64,000 bases of DNA, from positions 39,128 through 103,127 of the forward strand of contig NZ_QGHA01000015.1 in the NCBI RefSeq assembly GCF_003148845.1, in the 5' to 3' direction. Positions within the stretch are counted from its first letter, which is position 1, and every line of letters starts with the position of its first letter. The translations under genes and the position numbers were made by a program. This document shows, in pieces, positions 8,453 to 16,946 of this stretch. Source of the DNA: Mucilaginibacter oryzae (lineage in GTDB: Bacteria; Bacteroidota; Bacteroidia; Sphingobacteriales; Sphingobacteriaceae). The notes beneath the pieces are model-generated. The model did not search any database. It saw nothing but the letters and a program-made list of their open reading frames with translations, and was not told the DNA's origin.

Positions 8453-10954
8453 ATGAAAAATATCCTCAAAACCCTGTCCCATAACAAGGTTATTAAAACA
8501 GGCCTAATCCTAATCACTATATCTGCCGGATTCTTCTGTATTGGAGAGTCCGGCCTTTTTAAGCTTACCGACGGTACGGCGTTCGGGGCTTTCGGTATTA
8601 ATTATCTCCTTTCGCTTGTCTTTTTCTTTGTTATACTCTGTAACAAAGGCTTTAAAAGCCTGCAAAATTGGGCGTTGTTACTGGTGCTGTGGTTTATCAG
8701 CGCCTTTGCCCTTAACAGGAGCATGAATGTGTTTGACAATTCGGTGCCCTGGCTGTGCGCGGTGATCTGGCTCTCCTCGCTCGGGCTCATTTTTTCTGTT
8801 TTTTGGGATGATCTGGGCAGGATCGGGAAACACTTAGTGGTGTTTTTACTTGGGATAGCCTTGCTGTTGTTTATTTATTACAGCGTTTATCTTATTTCAT
8901 TGTACATCGTAAGCGTTTTCGGCATCATAGCGCTGGGGATATCGCTGCATAGTTTTGTGCCTGTGGGGCTGACCATCATAACCGTTAAAATATTGCGCCA
9001 AACGCTGAAAGACGGCCGCTCGTTAAAAATCGCACTCGCGGCGGGCGTAGCAATCCCGCTGGTAGCCTGTGGGGTATTTACCTGGCAATGGAAAAGTATC
9101 GATAAGCAAATTAACCTCGCAATCAATCATAATACCCTTGCCGAAGGAAAGCTACCCAACTGGATTGTAGTAGCCCAAAACATTCCTAAAAATGAAATGG
9201 CGCAAAAGATAATTAAAGCCGGGATTGTTTATACCACGGTAAACCTGAACGGTAACTGGTTTTGGCGCGACTGGCAGCATGCATCATTTGATGAACCTAA
9301 AAAACACGATCCGCTTATAGTAATAGCCAGTTTATTTGGCGGTGGGCTTAGTCTTGACGAAGGCGACCGCATTAAAATACTGGAGGCGATGTACGATTCG
9401 CGCCACCAGGCACAGGAGCGCTTATGGAACGGCGACAAATTGAAAACGGCCAGCGTGTTAACCAACATCCAGCTTTTTCCGGAATATCGCCTCGCCTACA
9501 CCGAAAAAACACTTACCATTCATAACGATGAAACCCGGGGTTGGGGTGAGCGGGGTGAAGCCATTTATACCTTTCATCTTCCCGAAGGATCTGTTGTAAG
9601 CTCGTTATCATTATGGATTAACGGGAAGGAGGAAAAATCGAGACTTACTACCAAGGCTAAAGCCGATTCGGCGTATCACCAGGTTGTAGGTGTTGAACAG
9701 CATGATCCATCGGTACTGCATTGGCAGGAAGGGAATACGGTAAGTGTGCGCATTTTTCCATGCACACCCCAGGAAAACCGCAGGTTTAAAGTGGGTATAA
9801 CCAGTCCGCTTTTAAAGCAGGGCGATATGCTAAGCTACCAGGGCGTTTATTTTGACGGCCCGCCGGCTGCCGGCGCTACCGAAACCATCCAGGTATCGTT
9901 TAACAAAAAACCTGAAGGCCTGAGCATGCCGGGGTTCAACGATACCGGCAATAACACTTACATGGCCGACAGAACCTACCAACCGGATGAACAGATCACT
10001 TTTAAAGCCCCGCCGCTTGCCATTACCCCATTCGCTTTTGCGGGGCATGGTTACCGGTTAAAAGAATATCAGCCGCAAACCAGGGCTTTTAACCCCGAAC
10101 GGATCTACCTCGATTTGAATGCGCAGTGGACCTTTGGCGAGCTTTTAGAACTTTGGCCGGCAATTAAAAACAAAAAGGTATACTATTATGATGGTAAGTT
10201 GGAAAAATTAACCGCTGATAACTTTGAACAGGTTTACAACAGGATGAGCAAGCTTAATTTCAGCATATTCCCTGTAAACGAGATTAAACATCCCGAAACG
10301 GCTTTACTGATTACTAAAGGGTCTGAAGCTTCGCCCAATTTACGCGATTTGGATGAATCGGAATTTGGAAAGTCGCTCACTGCTTATTTACCTAAAGCCG
10401 CGCCTATACAGTTGTATAACATCGGCGCCAACCTAAGCCCCTATTTAAAAGCGCTGAAAGAGATGCGGGTATTTGATTATAACAATGGCGATATGGCCCT
10501 GCTGCAAAATTATCTGGCAAAGCACCGGTTCATTAACCGTCAGGAAGATTCGGCCCATGTAGTTATAGCGCAAGCCGGTTTGATGATTGAGCAAACAACC
10601 GATACTTTAACCACCGGTAAGGCCCCCGATCACCTGTTGCGGCTGTTTGCCTATAACGATATTATGAAAAAGGTTGGTCCGCATTATTTTGATAAAACGT
10701 ATGTGCAGCCCGATATTATTGACGAAGCCAACCAGGCTTTCATTGCCTCGCCGGTATCGAGCCTGATTGTATTGGAAAGCCAGGAAGACTACGACCGTTT
10801 CGGGATCGAGGCTAATAAAAACAGCCTGCAAAATGCCTCGGCCAAATCATCGGGCGCGGTGCCCGAACCCGGTGAGTGGCTGCTGATCCTGGTAGTGGTT
10901 GCAGTGATTAACTTTTTGGTATACAAATACAAATATGTTCAGCCGGAGTTATAA
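8453..10954 (+). CDS. XrtN system VIT domain protein with C-terminal PEP sorting signal
   Basis: An 833-residue protein. The first ~215 residues carry seven or eight membrane spans. A large extracytoplasmic region follows, including a VIT-like segment around 330-450 (YTFHLPEGSVVSSLSLWING and neighbours). It ends in a tripartite sorting signal: VPEPGEW near residue 803, a hydrophobic run (LLILVVVAVINFLV) and a basic end (YKYKY). That is the substrate signature for an exosortase, and the next gene encodes one, overlapping by 20 nt. This matches the dedicated XrtN substrate family described in TIGRFAMs, as I recall it. What the processed protein does is not known to me. Confidence 0.88.
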   Translation: MKNILKTLSHNKVIKTGLILITISAGFFCIGESGLFKLTDGTAFGAFGINYLLSLVFFFVILCNKGFKSLQNWALLLVLWFISAFALNRSMNVFDNSVPWLCAVIWLSSLGLIFSVFWDDLGRIGKHLVVFLLGIALLLFIYYSVYLISLYIVSVFGIIALGISLHSFVPVGLTIITVKILRQTLKDGRSLKIALAAGVAIPLVACGVFTWQWKSIDKQINLAINHNTLAEGKLPNWIVVAQNIPKNEMAQKIIKAGIVYTTVNLNGNWFWRDWQHASFDEPKKHDPLIVIASLFGGGLSLDEGDRIKILEAMYDSRHQAQERLWNGDKLKTASVLTNIQLFPEYRLAYTEKTLTIHNDETRGWGERGEAIYTFHLPEGSVVSSLSLWINGKEEKSRLTTKAKADSAYHQVVGVEQHDPSVLHWQEGNTVSVRIFPCTPQENRRFKVGITSPLLKQGDMLSYQGVYFDGPPAAGATETIQVSFNKKPEGLSMPGFNDTGNNTYMADRTYQPDEQITFKAPPLAITPFAFAGHGYRLKEYQPQTRAFNPERIYLDLNAQWTFGELLELWPAIKNKKVYYYDGKLEKLTADNFEQVYNRMSKLNFSIFPVNEIKHPETALLITKGSEASPNLRDLDESEFGKSLTAYLPKAAPIQLYNIGANLSPYLKALKEMRVFDYNNGDMALLQNYLAKHRFINRQEDSAHVVIAQAGLMIEQTTDTLTTGKAPDHLLRLFAYNDIMKKVGPHYFDKTYVQPDIIDEANQAFIASPVSSLIVLESQEDYDRFGIEANKNSLQNASAKSSGAVPEPGEWLLILVVVAVINFLVYKYKYVQPEL

Positions 10955-12296
10955 ATTGCCGGGGTACGTACCCTTTAAATTAACCGGCAGCAACCTGCTG
11001 ATTAATTGCTGCTGGTTAATTTATATAGCAATAACTGCAAGGTTATGCCTCACCTATTTTAAATGGAATGCCGAAATGCTATTGGGATTGGCACTGATCC
11101 CATACATATGTAAGGTAAAACGGGGCGGGCTTTCGCTAAGATACCTGGCGCCTGCTTTACTATTTATCGTTATTGCCGTTCGTGCGCCGGTTAACACCAA
11201 CCTGTTTTTAGCCCTGTTGTTTTGCGGCCTGTTGTTTTTTGAAAACCTGAAAGGTAAGGTAAGCCCGGTGCTTTTATTGTTGCTGGTGCTTATTTCGCCA
11301 GCTTTTGGGTATATCAGCAATACCTTCAGTTTTCCGCTCAGGATCTGGCTGAGCGAAGTGGCCGCAACCCTGCTTCATATTATGGGTATAGCCGCACAGG
11401 CATCGGGCAATCTAATCAGCGTTAATGGTGCTGAATTTTCGGTTGATGAGGCTTGTGCCGGTTTACACATGCTGGCCGTATCATTTATAACAGGCCTGTT
11501 TATGATAGCGCACTACCAGCAGCAAACGGCAAAACAACTGCACCTGATGTGGATGGTGTTGGTATTGGTGCTTACGTTTACGCTAAACATAGCGTGCAAC
11601 CTTTGCCGTATTTTGCTGCTGGTTATTTTTAAAATAGGCGCCGGAACACCAATGCATGATGTAACCGGCATTGTTTGCCTGCTGGTGTACGTAGTGCTGC
11701 CCCTGCTGGGCCTGCATGCATTGGTATTGAAACGGACTGATAAACCTTACATCGATACGAGGTTTCACAGCGCCGTAAGGCTGGTACCTGATGAGCTGCG
11801 CTTCCCGGTTATCCATTTAGTTTTTGCAGGCTTGCTGCTGTTTATTATGTTCAATATAAAAACGGCTAACAGCCTGGCTAATCAAAGCCAAAGCAATATC
11901 AGCCTGAATGGTTATCAGAAAAAAATACTGGAAAGCGGCGTAATCCAGTTTGAAAAAGCCGGTGTGTTAGTTTATGTAAAACCCTCGCTCTTTTACGGTC
12001 CTGAACACGACCCCATGATTTGCTGGCAGGGAAGCGGCTACGTTTTTGGTAAAATTAAAAAGCAGTTGGTAGCGGGCAGGGAGGTTTATTCGGGGGTATT
12101 AATGAAAGCCAAAGATAAAATTTATGCGGCCTGGTGGTTTGATAATGGCAGCCTGAAAACCATTAACCAATTTAAATGGCGATGGGAGGCAGCCACAAGC
12201 GGAAAACAGTTTTACCTGATAAACGTAAACGCTGCAAGCGAAGCGGCCTTATGGGCACAGGTTAAGAGGCTGCCCCCAATAAGGCCGTCGCTTTGA
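10935..12296 (+). CDS. xrtN: Exosortase N (XrtN)
   Basis: A 453-residue polytopic membrane enzyme. The exosortase catalytic residues are visible: cysteine in SVDEACAGLHML, arginine in IACNLCRILLLV and histidine in GTPMHDVTGIV. These would cleave PEP-type C-terminal signals and transfer the protein to an acceptor. The last ~150 residues form a soluble domain with DPMICWQGSGYVFG, reminiscent of the EpsI-type domain often attached to exosortases. The start lies inside the end of the substrate gene (20-nt overlap), so enzyme and single substrate are co-translated. Transcription from the palindrome-bearing region at 8420 is likely. Confidence 0.9.
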   Translation: MFSRSYKLPGYVPFKLTGSNLLINCCWLIYIAITARLCLTYFKWNAEMLLGLALIPYICKVKRGGLSLRYLAPALLFIVIAVRAPVNTNLFLALLFCGLLFFENLKGKVSPVLLLLLVLISPAFGYISNTFSFPLRIWLSEVAATLLHIMGIAAQASGNLISVNGAEFSVDEACAGLHMLAVSFITGLFMIAHYQQQTAKQLHLMWMVLVLVLTFTLNIACNLCRILLLVIFKIGAGTPMHDVTGIVCLLVYVVLPLLGLHALVLKRTDKPYIDTRFHSAVRLVPDELRFPVIHLVFAGLLLFIMFNIKTANSLANQSQSNISLNGYQKKILESGVIQFEKAGVLVYVKPSLFYGPEHDPMICWQGSGYVFGKIKKQLVAGREVYSGVLMKAKDKIYAAWWFDNGSLKTINQFKWRWEAATSGKQFYLINVNAASEAALWAQVKRLPPIRPSL

Positions 12297-12420
12297 TGTC
12301 GGATTTTGGGGAAAATACGACGGTTAATTTCGGATTGCACCAATTTTAAAGCCGGATTTTTAGAATTTGCTATGTGTCCTGTTAATCCCTTAATTCCCCC
12401 AGATTCGTGTTCAGACAATT

Positions 12421-13203
12421 TTATTCACCTTTAAAATCGGCTTTTCTTTTCTCTAAAAAGGCAGCCACCCCTTCTTTAAAATCTTTAGTGCCGAAGCATT
12501 TTCCAAATTCGGTGATTTCGGTTTCATAGCCGTTAATGCCATAGGTATCAGCATCGTTTACGCAGCGGATGGCAGCAGCGAGCGCCAATGGGGCGCGTGT
12601 TAAAATTTTGTTTAAAATTTCTTCGGCTTTTGGTAATAGCTCATCTGCGGTAACAACATGCGTAACCAGGCCGTATTGCAGGGCGTCTGCGGCGGTAATC
12701 ATATCGGCGGTTAGGATCATTTCCAGGGCTTTGCCTTTCCCCACCAGTTGGGTAAGGCGCTGGGTGCCGCCATAGCCCGGCACCAGGCCAAGTGTAACTT
12801 CGGGCAAACCCATTTTAGCGTTTTCGGCGGCTATCCGGATATGGCAGGCCATGGCCAATTCCAGGCCCCCGCCTAACGCGAACCCGTTAATAGCGGCAAT
12901 AACGGGTTTACCGCCGTTGGCTATCAGGTTAAAAACTTCGGTATGCCCGGTGCGGGATAAGGCTGTGCCCCCGGCTACATCAAGCCCGGCAAATTCGCTG
13001 ATATCGGCGCCTGCCACAAATGCTTTCGGCCCGGCGCCGGTTATGATGATACCGCCGGTTTCAGGGTCGGCAAAAGCATCCGAAAAAGCGTTATGCAGTT
13101 CGGTAAGCGTGGCTTTGTTCAACGCATTCAGTTTGGCTTCGCGATTTATGGTGATATACCTGATCCGGCCTTTATCGGTTATTTTTAAATTTTGAAATTC
13201 CAT
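12421..13203 (-). CDS. Enoyl-CoA hydratase/isomerase family protein
   Basis: A 260-residue crotonase-fold protein. Visible features are the first oxyanion-hole segment FVAGADISEFAG, the second, GFALGGGLELAMACHIRIA, and the catalytic region MGLPEVTLGLVPGYGGTQRL, which has the usual glutamate. The C-terminal helices reach ..GVAAFLEKRKADF as in short-chain enoyl-CoA hydratases. It would hydrate 2-enoyl-CoAs in fatty acid or amino acid breakdown; the exact substrate cannot be told. It lies 6 nt after a B12-binding subunit gene on the same strand, which points to acyl-CoA metabolism. It is convergent with xrtN across a 124-bp gap with no clear terminator. Confidence 0.92.
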   Translation of the reverse strand: MEFQNLKITDKGRIRYITINREAKLNALNKATLTELHNAFSDAFADPETGGIIITGAGPKAFVAGADISEFAGLDVAGGTALSRTGHTEVFNLIANGGKPVIAAINGFALGGGLELAMACHIRIAAENAKMGLPEVTLGLVPGYGGTQRLTQLVGKGKALEMILTADMITAADALQYGLVTHVVTADELLPKAEEILNKILTRAPLALAAAIRCVNDADTYGINGYETEITEFGKCFGTKDFKEGVAAFLEKRKADFKGE

Positions 13204-13209
13204 AGGTAA

Positions 13210-13629
13210 TTAAAAATTGCGGTGTTCATGTACCCATCGGGTTATGTAATTAACAATATCGCCGGTGCTGGTACCGGGGGGAAAAAGCTCCCCTACGCCA
13301 AGTTTTTGCAGTTCCTGCATATCGTCGTGCGGAATAATACCTCCGCCGGTTAGCAATACATCATCCATTTTCTTCTCTTTAATAAGTTTGATGATGCGCG
13401 GAAAAACCGTCATGTGCGCGCCCGAAAGTATTGAAATACCGATGGCATCAACATCTTCCTGGAGGGCCGTATTCACTACCATTTCGGGTGTTTGGCGCAG
13501 GCCGGTATAAATCACTTCCATACCGGCATCGCGCAGCGAGGTGGCAATAATGCGCGCACCGCGGTCATGCCCGTCCAGTCCAACTTTTGCAACTAAAACA
13601 CGGATCGGTCGGTTAAAGGTATTACTCAT
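13210..13629 (-). CDS. Cobalamin-binding domain protein (methylmalonyl-CoA mutase C-terminal type)
   Basis: A 139-residue stand-alone B12-binding Rossmann domain. DGHDRGARIIA carries the DxHxxG motif whose histidine ligates cobalt, and SILSGAH and TGGGIIP are the next conserved blocks. In family members this domain is the small subunit or C-terminal part of acyl-CoA mutases. The large catalytic subunit is not in this window, so the partner must be encoded elsewhere. Homologs are annotated as the mutase small subunit or simply as B12-binding protein. It is transcribed with the enoyl-CoA hydratase that follows at 6 nt, so acyl-CoA isomerisation is likely. Confidence 0.9.
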   Translation of the reverse strand: MSNTFNRPIRVLVAKVGLDGHDRGARIIATSLRDAGMEVIYTGLRQTPEMVVNTALQEDVDAIGISILSGAHMTVFPRIIKLIKEKKMDDVLLTGGGIIPHDDMQELQKLGVGELFPPGTSTGDIVNYITRWVHEHRNF

Positions 13630-13784
13630 GTATAACCCTTATTGGTTTTTGTAAATGTAATAAGAAAATCAGGGAAGTTGGTTACCCGGGAGTTTGATTA
13701 TGCATTATACGCTCGCGGTAGCAATAACCTCCTTTTTCATCTTTCTCCCGGCTCTTTATTCTTTCAATCGTATAGTTAAATATA

Positions 13785-13844
13785 TTTTCAGTATTTATTG
13801 AAAATTCAAAATATATCGTACATTTGTTTCAGAAAACACTGAAA
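13785..13844 (+). promoter_or_regulatory. Promoter with two matching palindromes, before the DCC1-like gene
   Basis: The promoter is TTG 13798-13800 and TACATTTG 13819-13826 (18-nt spacer). Two inverted repeats with the same half-site and spacing flank the core: TTTTCA 13785-13790 with TGAAAA 13799-13804, and TTTCA 13827-13831 with TGAAA 13840-13844. Each has 8 nt between halves, and their centres are 41 bp apart, about four helical turns. The first covers the -33 region and the second the start of the transcript, as expected for a repressor. Confidence 0.55.
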
Positions 13845-13847
13845 GTT

Positions 13848-14663
13848 ATGAAAACGCTTAAAAACCACCTGATCCTGTTCGACGCCGAGTGCCCCATGTG
13901 CAGGGCTTATACCAACGCGTTTGTAAAAACCGGGATGCTGGATAAAGATGGCCGCACCGCCTACCAAAGCGAAACGGCTGCCGCCTGCCCCATGTACGAC
14001 AGGCAGCGCGCCGTTAATGAGATAGCGCTCATTAACCTTAAAAGCGGCGAAGTTACCTATGGCGTTAAAAGCCTTTTTAAAATAATTGCCAACGCGTGGC
14101 CGCTGTTTGCCCCGCTATTTAGTTTTAAACCCTTTGTTTGGCTGATGAGTAAGGTTTATGCCTTTATATCATACAATCGCCGGGTTATTATCCCTGCTGC
14201 CACAACAGGGTTTGAATACCAGCCCACGTTTAAACTGCGTTATCGCCTGTTATACCTGTTGTTTACCTGGTTTTGCACCGGCTTTATGCTTACCAGATAT
14301 GCCCAGCTGCTGGTTAACGCGGTTCCGCCAGGTAACGCTTACCGCGAATACCTGATCTGCGGAGGGCAAATCCTTTTCCAGGGTGCGGCCATCTGCAGTT
14401 TTGATCGCCGTAACCTGTGGACCTACCTCGGTAATATGATGACTATATCTTTTGCCGGAAGCTTATTGCTGCTAACAGGCCTGTTGGTAGATCATTTCAT
14501 AAAGCTTAACGCGCTTATTTATGTGCTGTATTTTTTGGTTGTTGCAGGGCTGATGTTGTTGGAGCACATCCGCCGTACCCGATTGCTTGATTTAGGCTGG
14601 GCGCTTACCGCAACCTGGATGGCTTACCGGATAGCTGTATTGATTATCATTTTAAACCTTTAA
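13848..14663 (+). CDS. DCC1-like thiol-disulfide oxidoreductase with membrane domain
   Basis: From the ATG at 13848 the product is 271 residues. The N-terminal ~120 residues match the DUF393/DCC1-like family, with a thioredoxin-like motif in LFDAECPMCRAY (CPMC). The rest has about five membrane spans (LLYLLFTWFCTGFMLT, LIYVLYFLVVAGLMLLE). The codons upstream of 13848 lie in the second palindrome, so this start is preferred. It is followed after 6 nt by a TIGR01777 oxidoreductase. DCC and TIGR01777 proteins often travel together in stress- or light-related clusters, though the substrate is unknown. Twin palindromes in the promoter indicate tight regulation. Confidence 0.82.
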   Translation: MKTLKNHLILFDAECPMCRAYTNAFVKTGMLDKDGRTAYQSETAAACPMYDRQRAVNEIALINLKSGEVTYGVKSLFKIIANAWPLFAPLFSFKPFVWLMSKVYAFISYNRRVIIPAATTGFEYQPTFKLRYRLLYLLFTWFCTGFMLTRYAQLLVNAVPPGNAYREYLICGGQILFQGAAICSFDRRNLWTYLGNMMTISFAGSLLLLTGLLVDHFIKLNALIYVLYFLVVAGLMLLEHIRRTRLLDLGWALTATWMAYRIAVLIIILNL

Positions 14664-14669
14664 CTTACT

Positions 14670-15599
14670 ATGAAACCTTATAAAAAAATAGTGCTTGCGG
14701 GCGGCAACGGTTACCTCGGCACCGTATTGGCCAAATACTACCGGAACCTGGCTGATGAAGTGATTATCCTGGCGCGGAAACCAAAGCCGGTTGATGGTAA
14801 CGTGCATACCGCCCTTTGGGACGGAGAAACCGAAGCCGGCTGGACAGTACACCTAACCGGCGCCGATATGCTGGTTAACCTTTGCGGCAAAAATGTGAAC
14901 TGCAGGTACACCGAAAAAAATAAACGGGAGATAGTGCGCTCAAGGGTACTGCCCACCGAATTGCTTGGACGCGTAATCAATAAAATGACCGATCCGCCGA
15001 AACTGTGGATCAACCTGAGTTCAGCTACTATTTACCGCCATGCTGAAGACCGTCTGCAGGATGAAGAAACAGGCGAAATTGGTTATGGTTTCTCTGTTGA
15101 TGTTTGCAAAAGCTGGGAAAAGGCTTTCTTCGCTGCCGATACGCCGCGAACCCGTAAAGTGGCCTTGCGCATGGGTATAGTATTTGGCAGGAGCGATAGC
15201 GCTTTCCCAAGGTTACTTAACCTGGCCAGGCTTGGCCTCGGCGGGCGCCAGGGCAACGGGCAGCAATACATGGCCTGGGTACACGAGCAGGATGCCGCCC
15301 GAAGTACCCAATGGCTGCTTGATCAGGCTGACTTACAAGGCGTATTTAATTGTACAGCACCGAAGGGCGAAAAGAATACCGACATGATGCGCATTATCCG
15401 CAAGGCATGCGGCGCGCCGTTTGGTTTACCTACGCCGGAATGGCTACTGGAGATCGGCGCGGCAATGATCGGTACCGAAACTGAACTGATCTTAAAAAGC
15501 CGGTGGGTATTGCCCAAGCGCTTACTGGATAGCGGCTTTAAATTTCAATTTGAGCGGGCTGAATATGCCGTGCACCAAATTTTGAGTATCAGGGGATAG
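14670..15599 (+). CDS. TIGR01777 family NAD-dependent oxidoreductase (epimerase-like, DUF1731)
   Basis: A 309-residue extended short-chain dehydrogenase. The N-terminus KIVLAGGNGYLGTVLA is the glycine-rich nucleotide-binding loop, LVNLCGKNVNCRYTEKNK is the family block, and YGFSVDVCKSWEKAFF lies where the active-site region sits. The C-terminal ~60 residues (TPEWLLEIGAAMIGTETELI, then SRWVLPKRLLDSGF) are DUF1731. E. coli YfcH belongs to the same family; its reaction is unknown. It is the second gene of the DCC1-like operon, 6 nt downstream, and shares its palindrome-bearing promoter. Confidence 0.9.
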   Translation: MKPYKKIVLAGGNGYLGTVLAKYYRNLADEVIILARKPKPVDGNVHTALWDGETEAGWTVHLTGADMLVNLCGKNVNCRYTEKNKREIVRSRVLPTELLGRVINKMTDPPKLWINLSSATIYRHAEDRLQDEETGEIGYGFSVDVCKSWEKAFFAADTPRTRKVALRMGIVFGRSDSAFPRLLNLARLGLGGRQGNGQQYMAWVHEQDAARSTQWLLDQADLQGVFNCTAPKGEKNTDMMRIIRKACGAPFGLPTPEWLLEIGAAMIGTETELILKSRWVLPKRLLDSGFKFQFERAEYAVHQILSIRG

Positions 15600-15627
15600 G
15601 CATAGTAGGGTACGACTGGTAAGCCTT

Positions 15628-16074
15628 TTAAACCCGTGCGCCTCTCAATTCCGCGATGATATCCTTACAGCCGCCCTCAATCAATTCAAAAACCGGTTCA
15701 AACCGGCTATCGTCGTAATACGGGTCGGGAACCACTTTATCGCCCAGCAGCAACTTCACTTTAGCAGCCTCTTGTTCATTACGGGCCATGTTTAAAACAT
15801 CGCTCAGGTTATTGCGGTCCATAACAAAAATGTGATCAAACTGATCAAAATCGGTACGGCGAAACTGGCGGCATACCTGTTTGCTGATATCGATACCGTG
15901 ATTACGCGCCACGAGGACAGAACGCCTGTCGGGTGCTTCACCTACATGCCAGCTACCGGTCCCGGCCGAATCAACCGTCCAGCCGAGGTTATGTTCATCT
16001 GCCAGGTGCTGCATTACCCCCTCCGCCAGCGGCGAACGGCAGATGTTGCCGAGGCATACCATTAGGATTTTCAT
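15628..16074 (-). CDS. Low molecular weight protein tyrosine phosphatase
   Basis: A 148-residue phosphatase. The P-loop VCLGNICRSPLAEG holds the nucleophilic cysteine and arginine, and DPYYDDSRF carries the general-acid aspartate. The frame extends 10 codons upstream, but MKILMVCLGNICRS starting at 16074 is the standard family start. It dephosphorylates protein tyrosines in the cytoplasm; the cognate kinase is not visible nearby. It is followed downstream by the convergent TIGR01777 gene (28 bp). Upstream lies an 80-bp gap filled by an inverted repeat of family A, which may affect its promoter. Confidence 0.94.
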   Translation of the reverse strand: MKILMVCLGNICRSPLAEGVMQHLADEHNLGWTVDSAGTGSWHVGEAPDRRSVLVARNHGIDISKQVCRQFRRTDFDQFDHIFVMDRNNLSDVLNMARNEQEAAKVKLLLGDKVVPDPYYDDSRFEPVFELIEGGCKDIIAELRGARV

Positions 16075-16081
16075 TGTTTTA

Positions 16082-16148
16082 GAAGGTAAAAGGAGAAAGG
16101 TCAAAACTGAAAGACACCTTTTACCTTTCAGCTTTAACCTTTCACCTC
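16082..16148. repeat. Inverted-arm repeat, family A (GAAAGGTAAAAG word)
   Basis: The left arm is built of AAGGTAAAAGG-like units and the right arm of their complement. AAGGTAAAAGG at 16083-16093 matches CCTTTTACCTT at 16117-16127 perfectly with a 23-nt loop, and degenerate copies continue to CCTTTCACCTC. It fills the 80-bp gap between the phosphatase and the nuclease gene. The same word appears at 17406-17502. Confidence 0.75.
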
Positions 16149-16154
16149 AAAAAT

Positions 16155-16946
16155 TTATCCAAAAATCTCGTTCAATAATCCAGCCAAACGTACCCCTGCT
16201 TTAACCAGTTGCTGGTTAAGCGTAGCGATGTGGGCATAGTTGTATTTATAACTCAGTTTATCTCCGCTTTTGGTTTCAGCATATAACTTGTCGGCCATTT
16301 GGTTGCTTTCGTAAATCCATTGGCTTAGCGGGGCTTTTTGCCATTCGGCACGCTGCGCTGCTGTGGTATGGTTTATAGCGGTGGTATATTCTGTGTAGCT
16401 TAACTGTTGTAAATCTATCAGTTCGCTGTCCCAAACCGAGTGCAGGTTACTTTCTTTGCCAAACCAAACTACTTTAACATCGTTACCGCCTTTATCGCTT
16501 AAATGGCCGGTATGCAAGGGCTGGTGCAAATCTTCAACAATATGGATCAGCATACGCAGGTAAAGCAATTTATTGGCTTTGGTAGTTGTTTTTTTCTTTA
16601 ATTCGGCGGTAAGAAAATTTACTTTGGTGTAGGCGTCGGTAATGGTATCCGCCTTTAAATAGGCCTGCAGCTCCGGATAAGTGTAAGCTTTTTCGAGGTT
16701 GATGAAATGCCAGTTGTACAGGTAGCCATAAGCCGGATCCGACTTGATGAAATCGGCCCAGTTACTGGTGATGGCTATTGATTCGTCGCCCAAAATCGCC
16801 TGGATGGCTTTGCGGGCTTTGGCGTTCAGGTAGCTATCGGCAATCTGGCCGCAAATGCGGTGGCCGTTGGTACCCCAGGCCATGCTTTGCACGGGGATAT
16901 AAATTACCGCTGCCAGCAATAGCAGCTTTTTGAATAGTTTTTTCAT
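16155..16946 (-). CDS. S1/P1 family nuclease, exported
   Basis: A 263-residue zinc-dependent nuclease. A signal peptide (LLLLAAVIYIPVQSMA) ends just before WGTNGHRICGQIADSYL; in this family the N-terminal tryptophan of the mature protein is a zinc ligand. Further ligands are in HIVEDLHQPLHTG, GGND and NLHSVWDSELI. It would degrade single-stranded nucleic acids in the periplasm or outside the cell. Its ATG overlaps the stop of the preceding lipoprotein gene (TAATG), so the two form an operon. A family A repeat lies right after its stop codon. Confidence 0.95.
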   Translation of the reverse strand: MKKLFKKLLLLAAVIYIPVQSMAWGTNGHRICGQIADSYLNAKARKAIQAILGDESIAITSNWADFIKSDPAYGYLYNWHFINLEKAYTYPELQAYLKADTITDAYTKVNFLTAELKKKTTTKANKLLYLRMLIHIVEDLHQPLHTGHLSDKGGNDVKVVWFGKESNLHSVWDSELIDLQQLSYTEYTTAINHTTAAQRAEWQKAPLSQWIYESNQMADKLYAETKSGDKLSYKYNYAHIATLNQQLVKAGVRLAGLLNEIFG

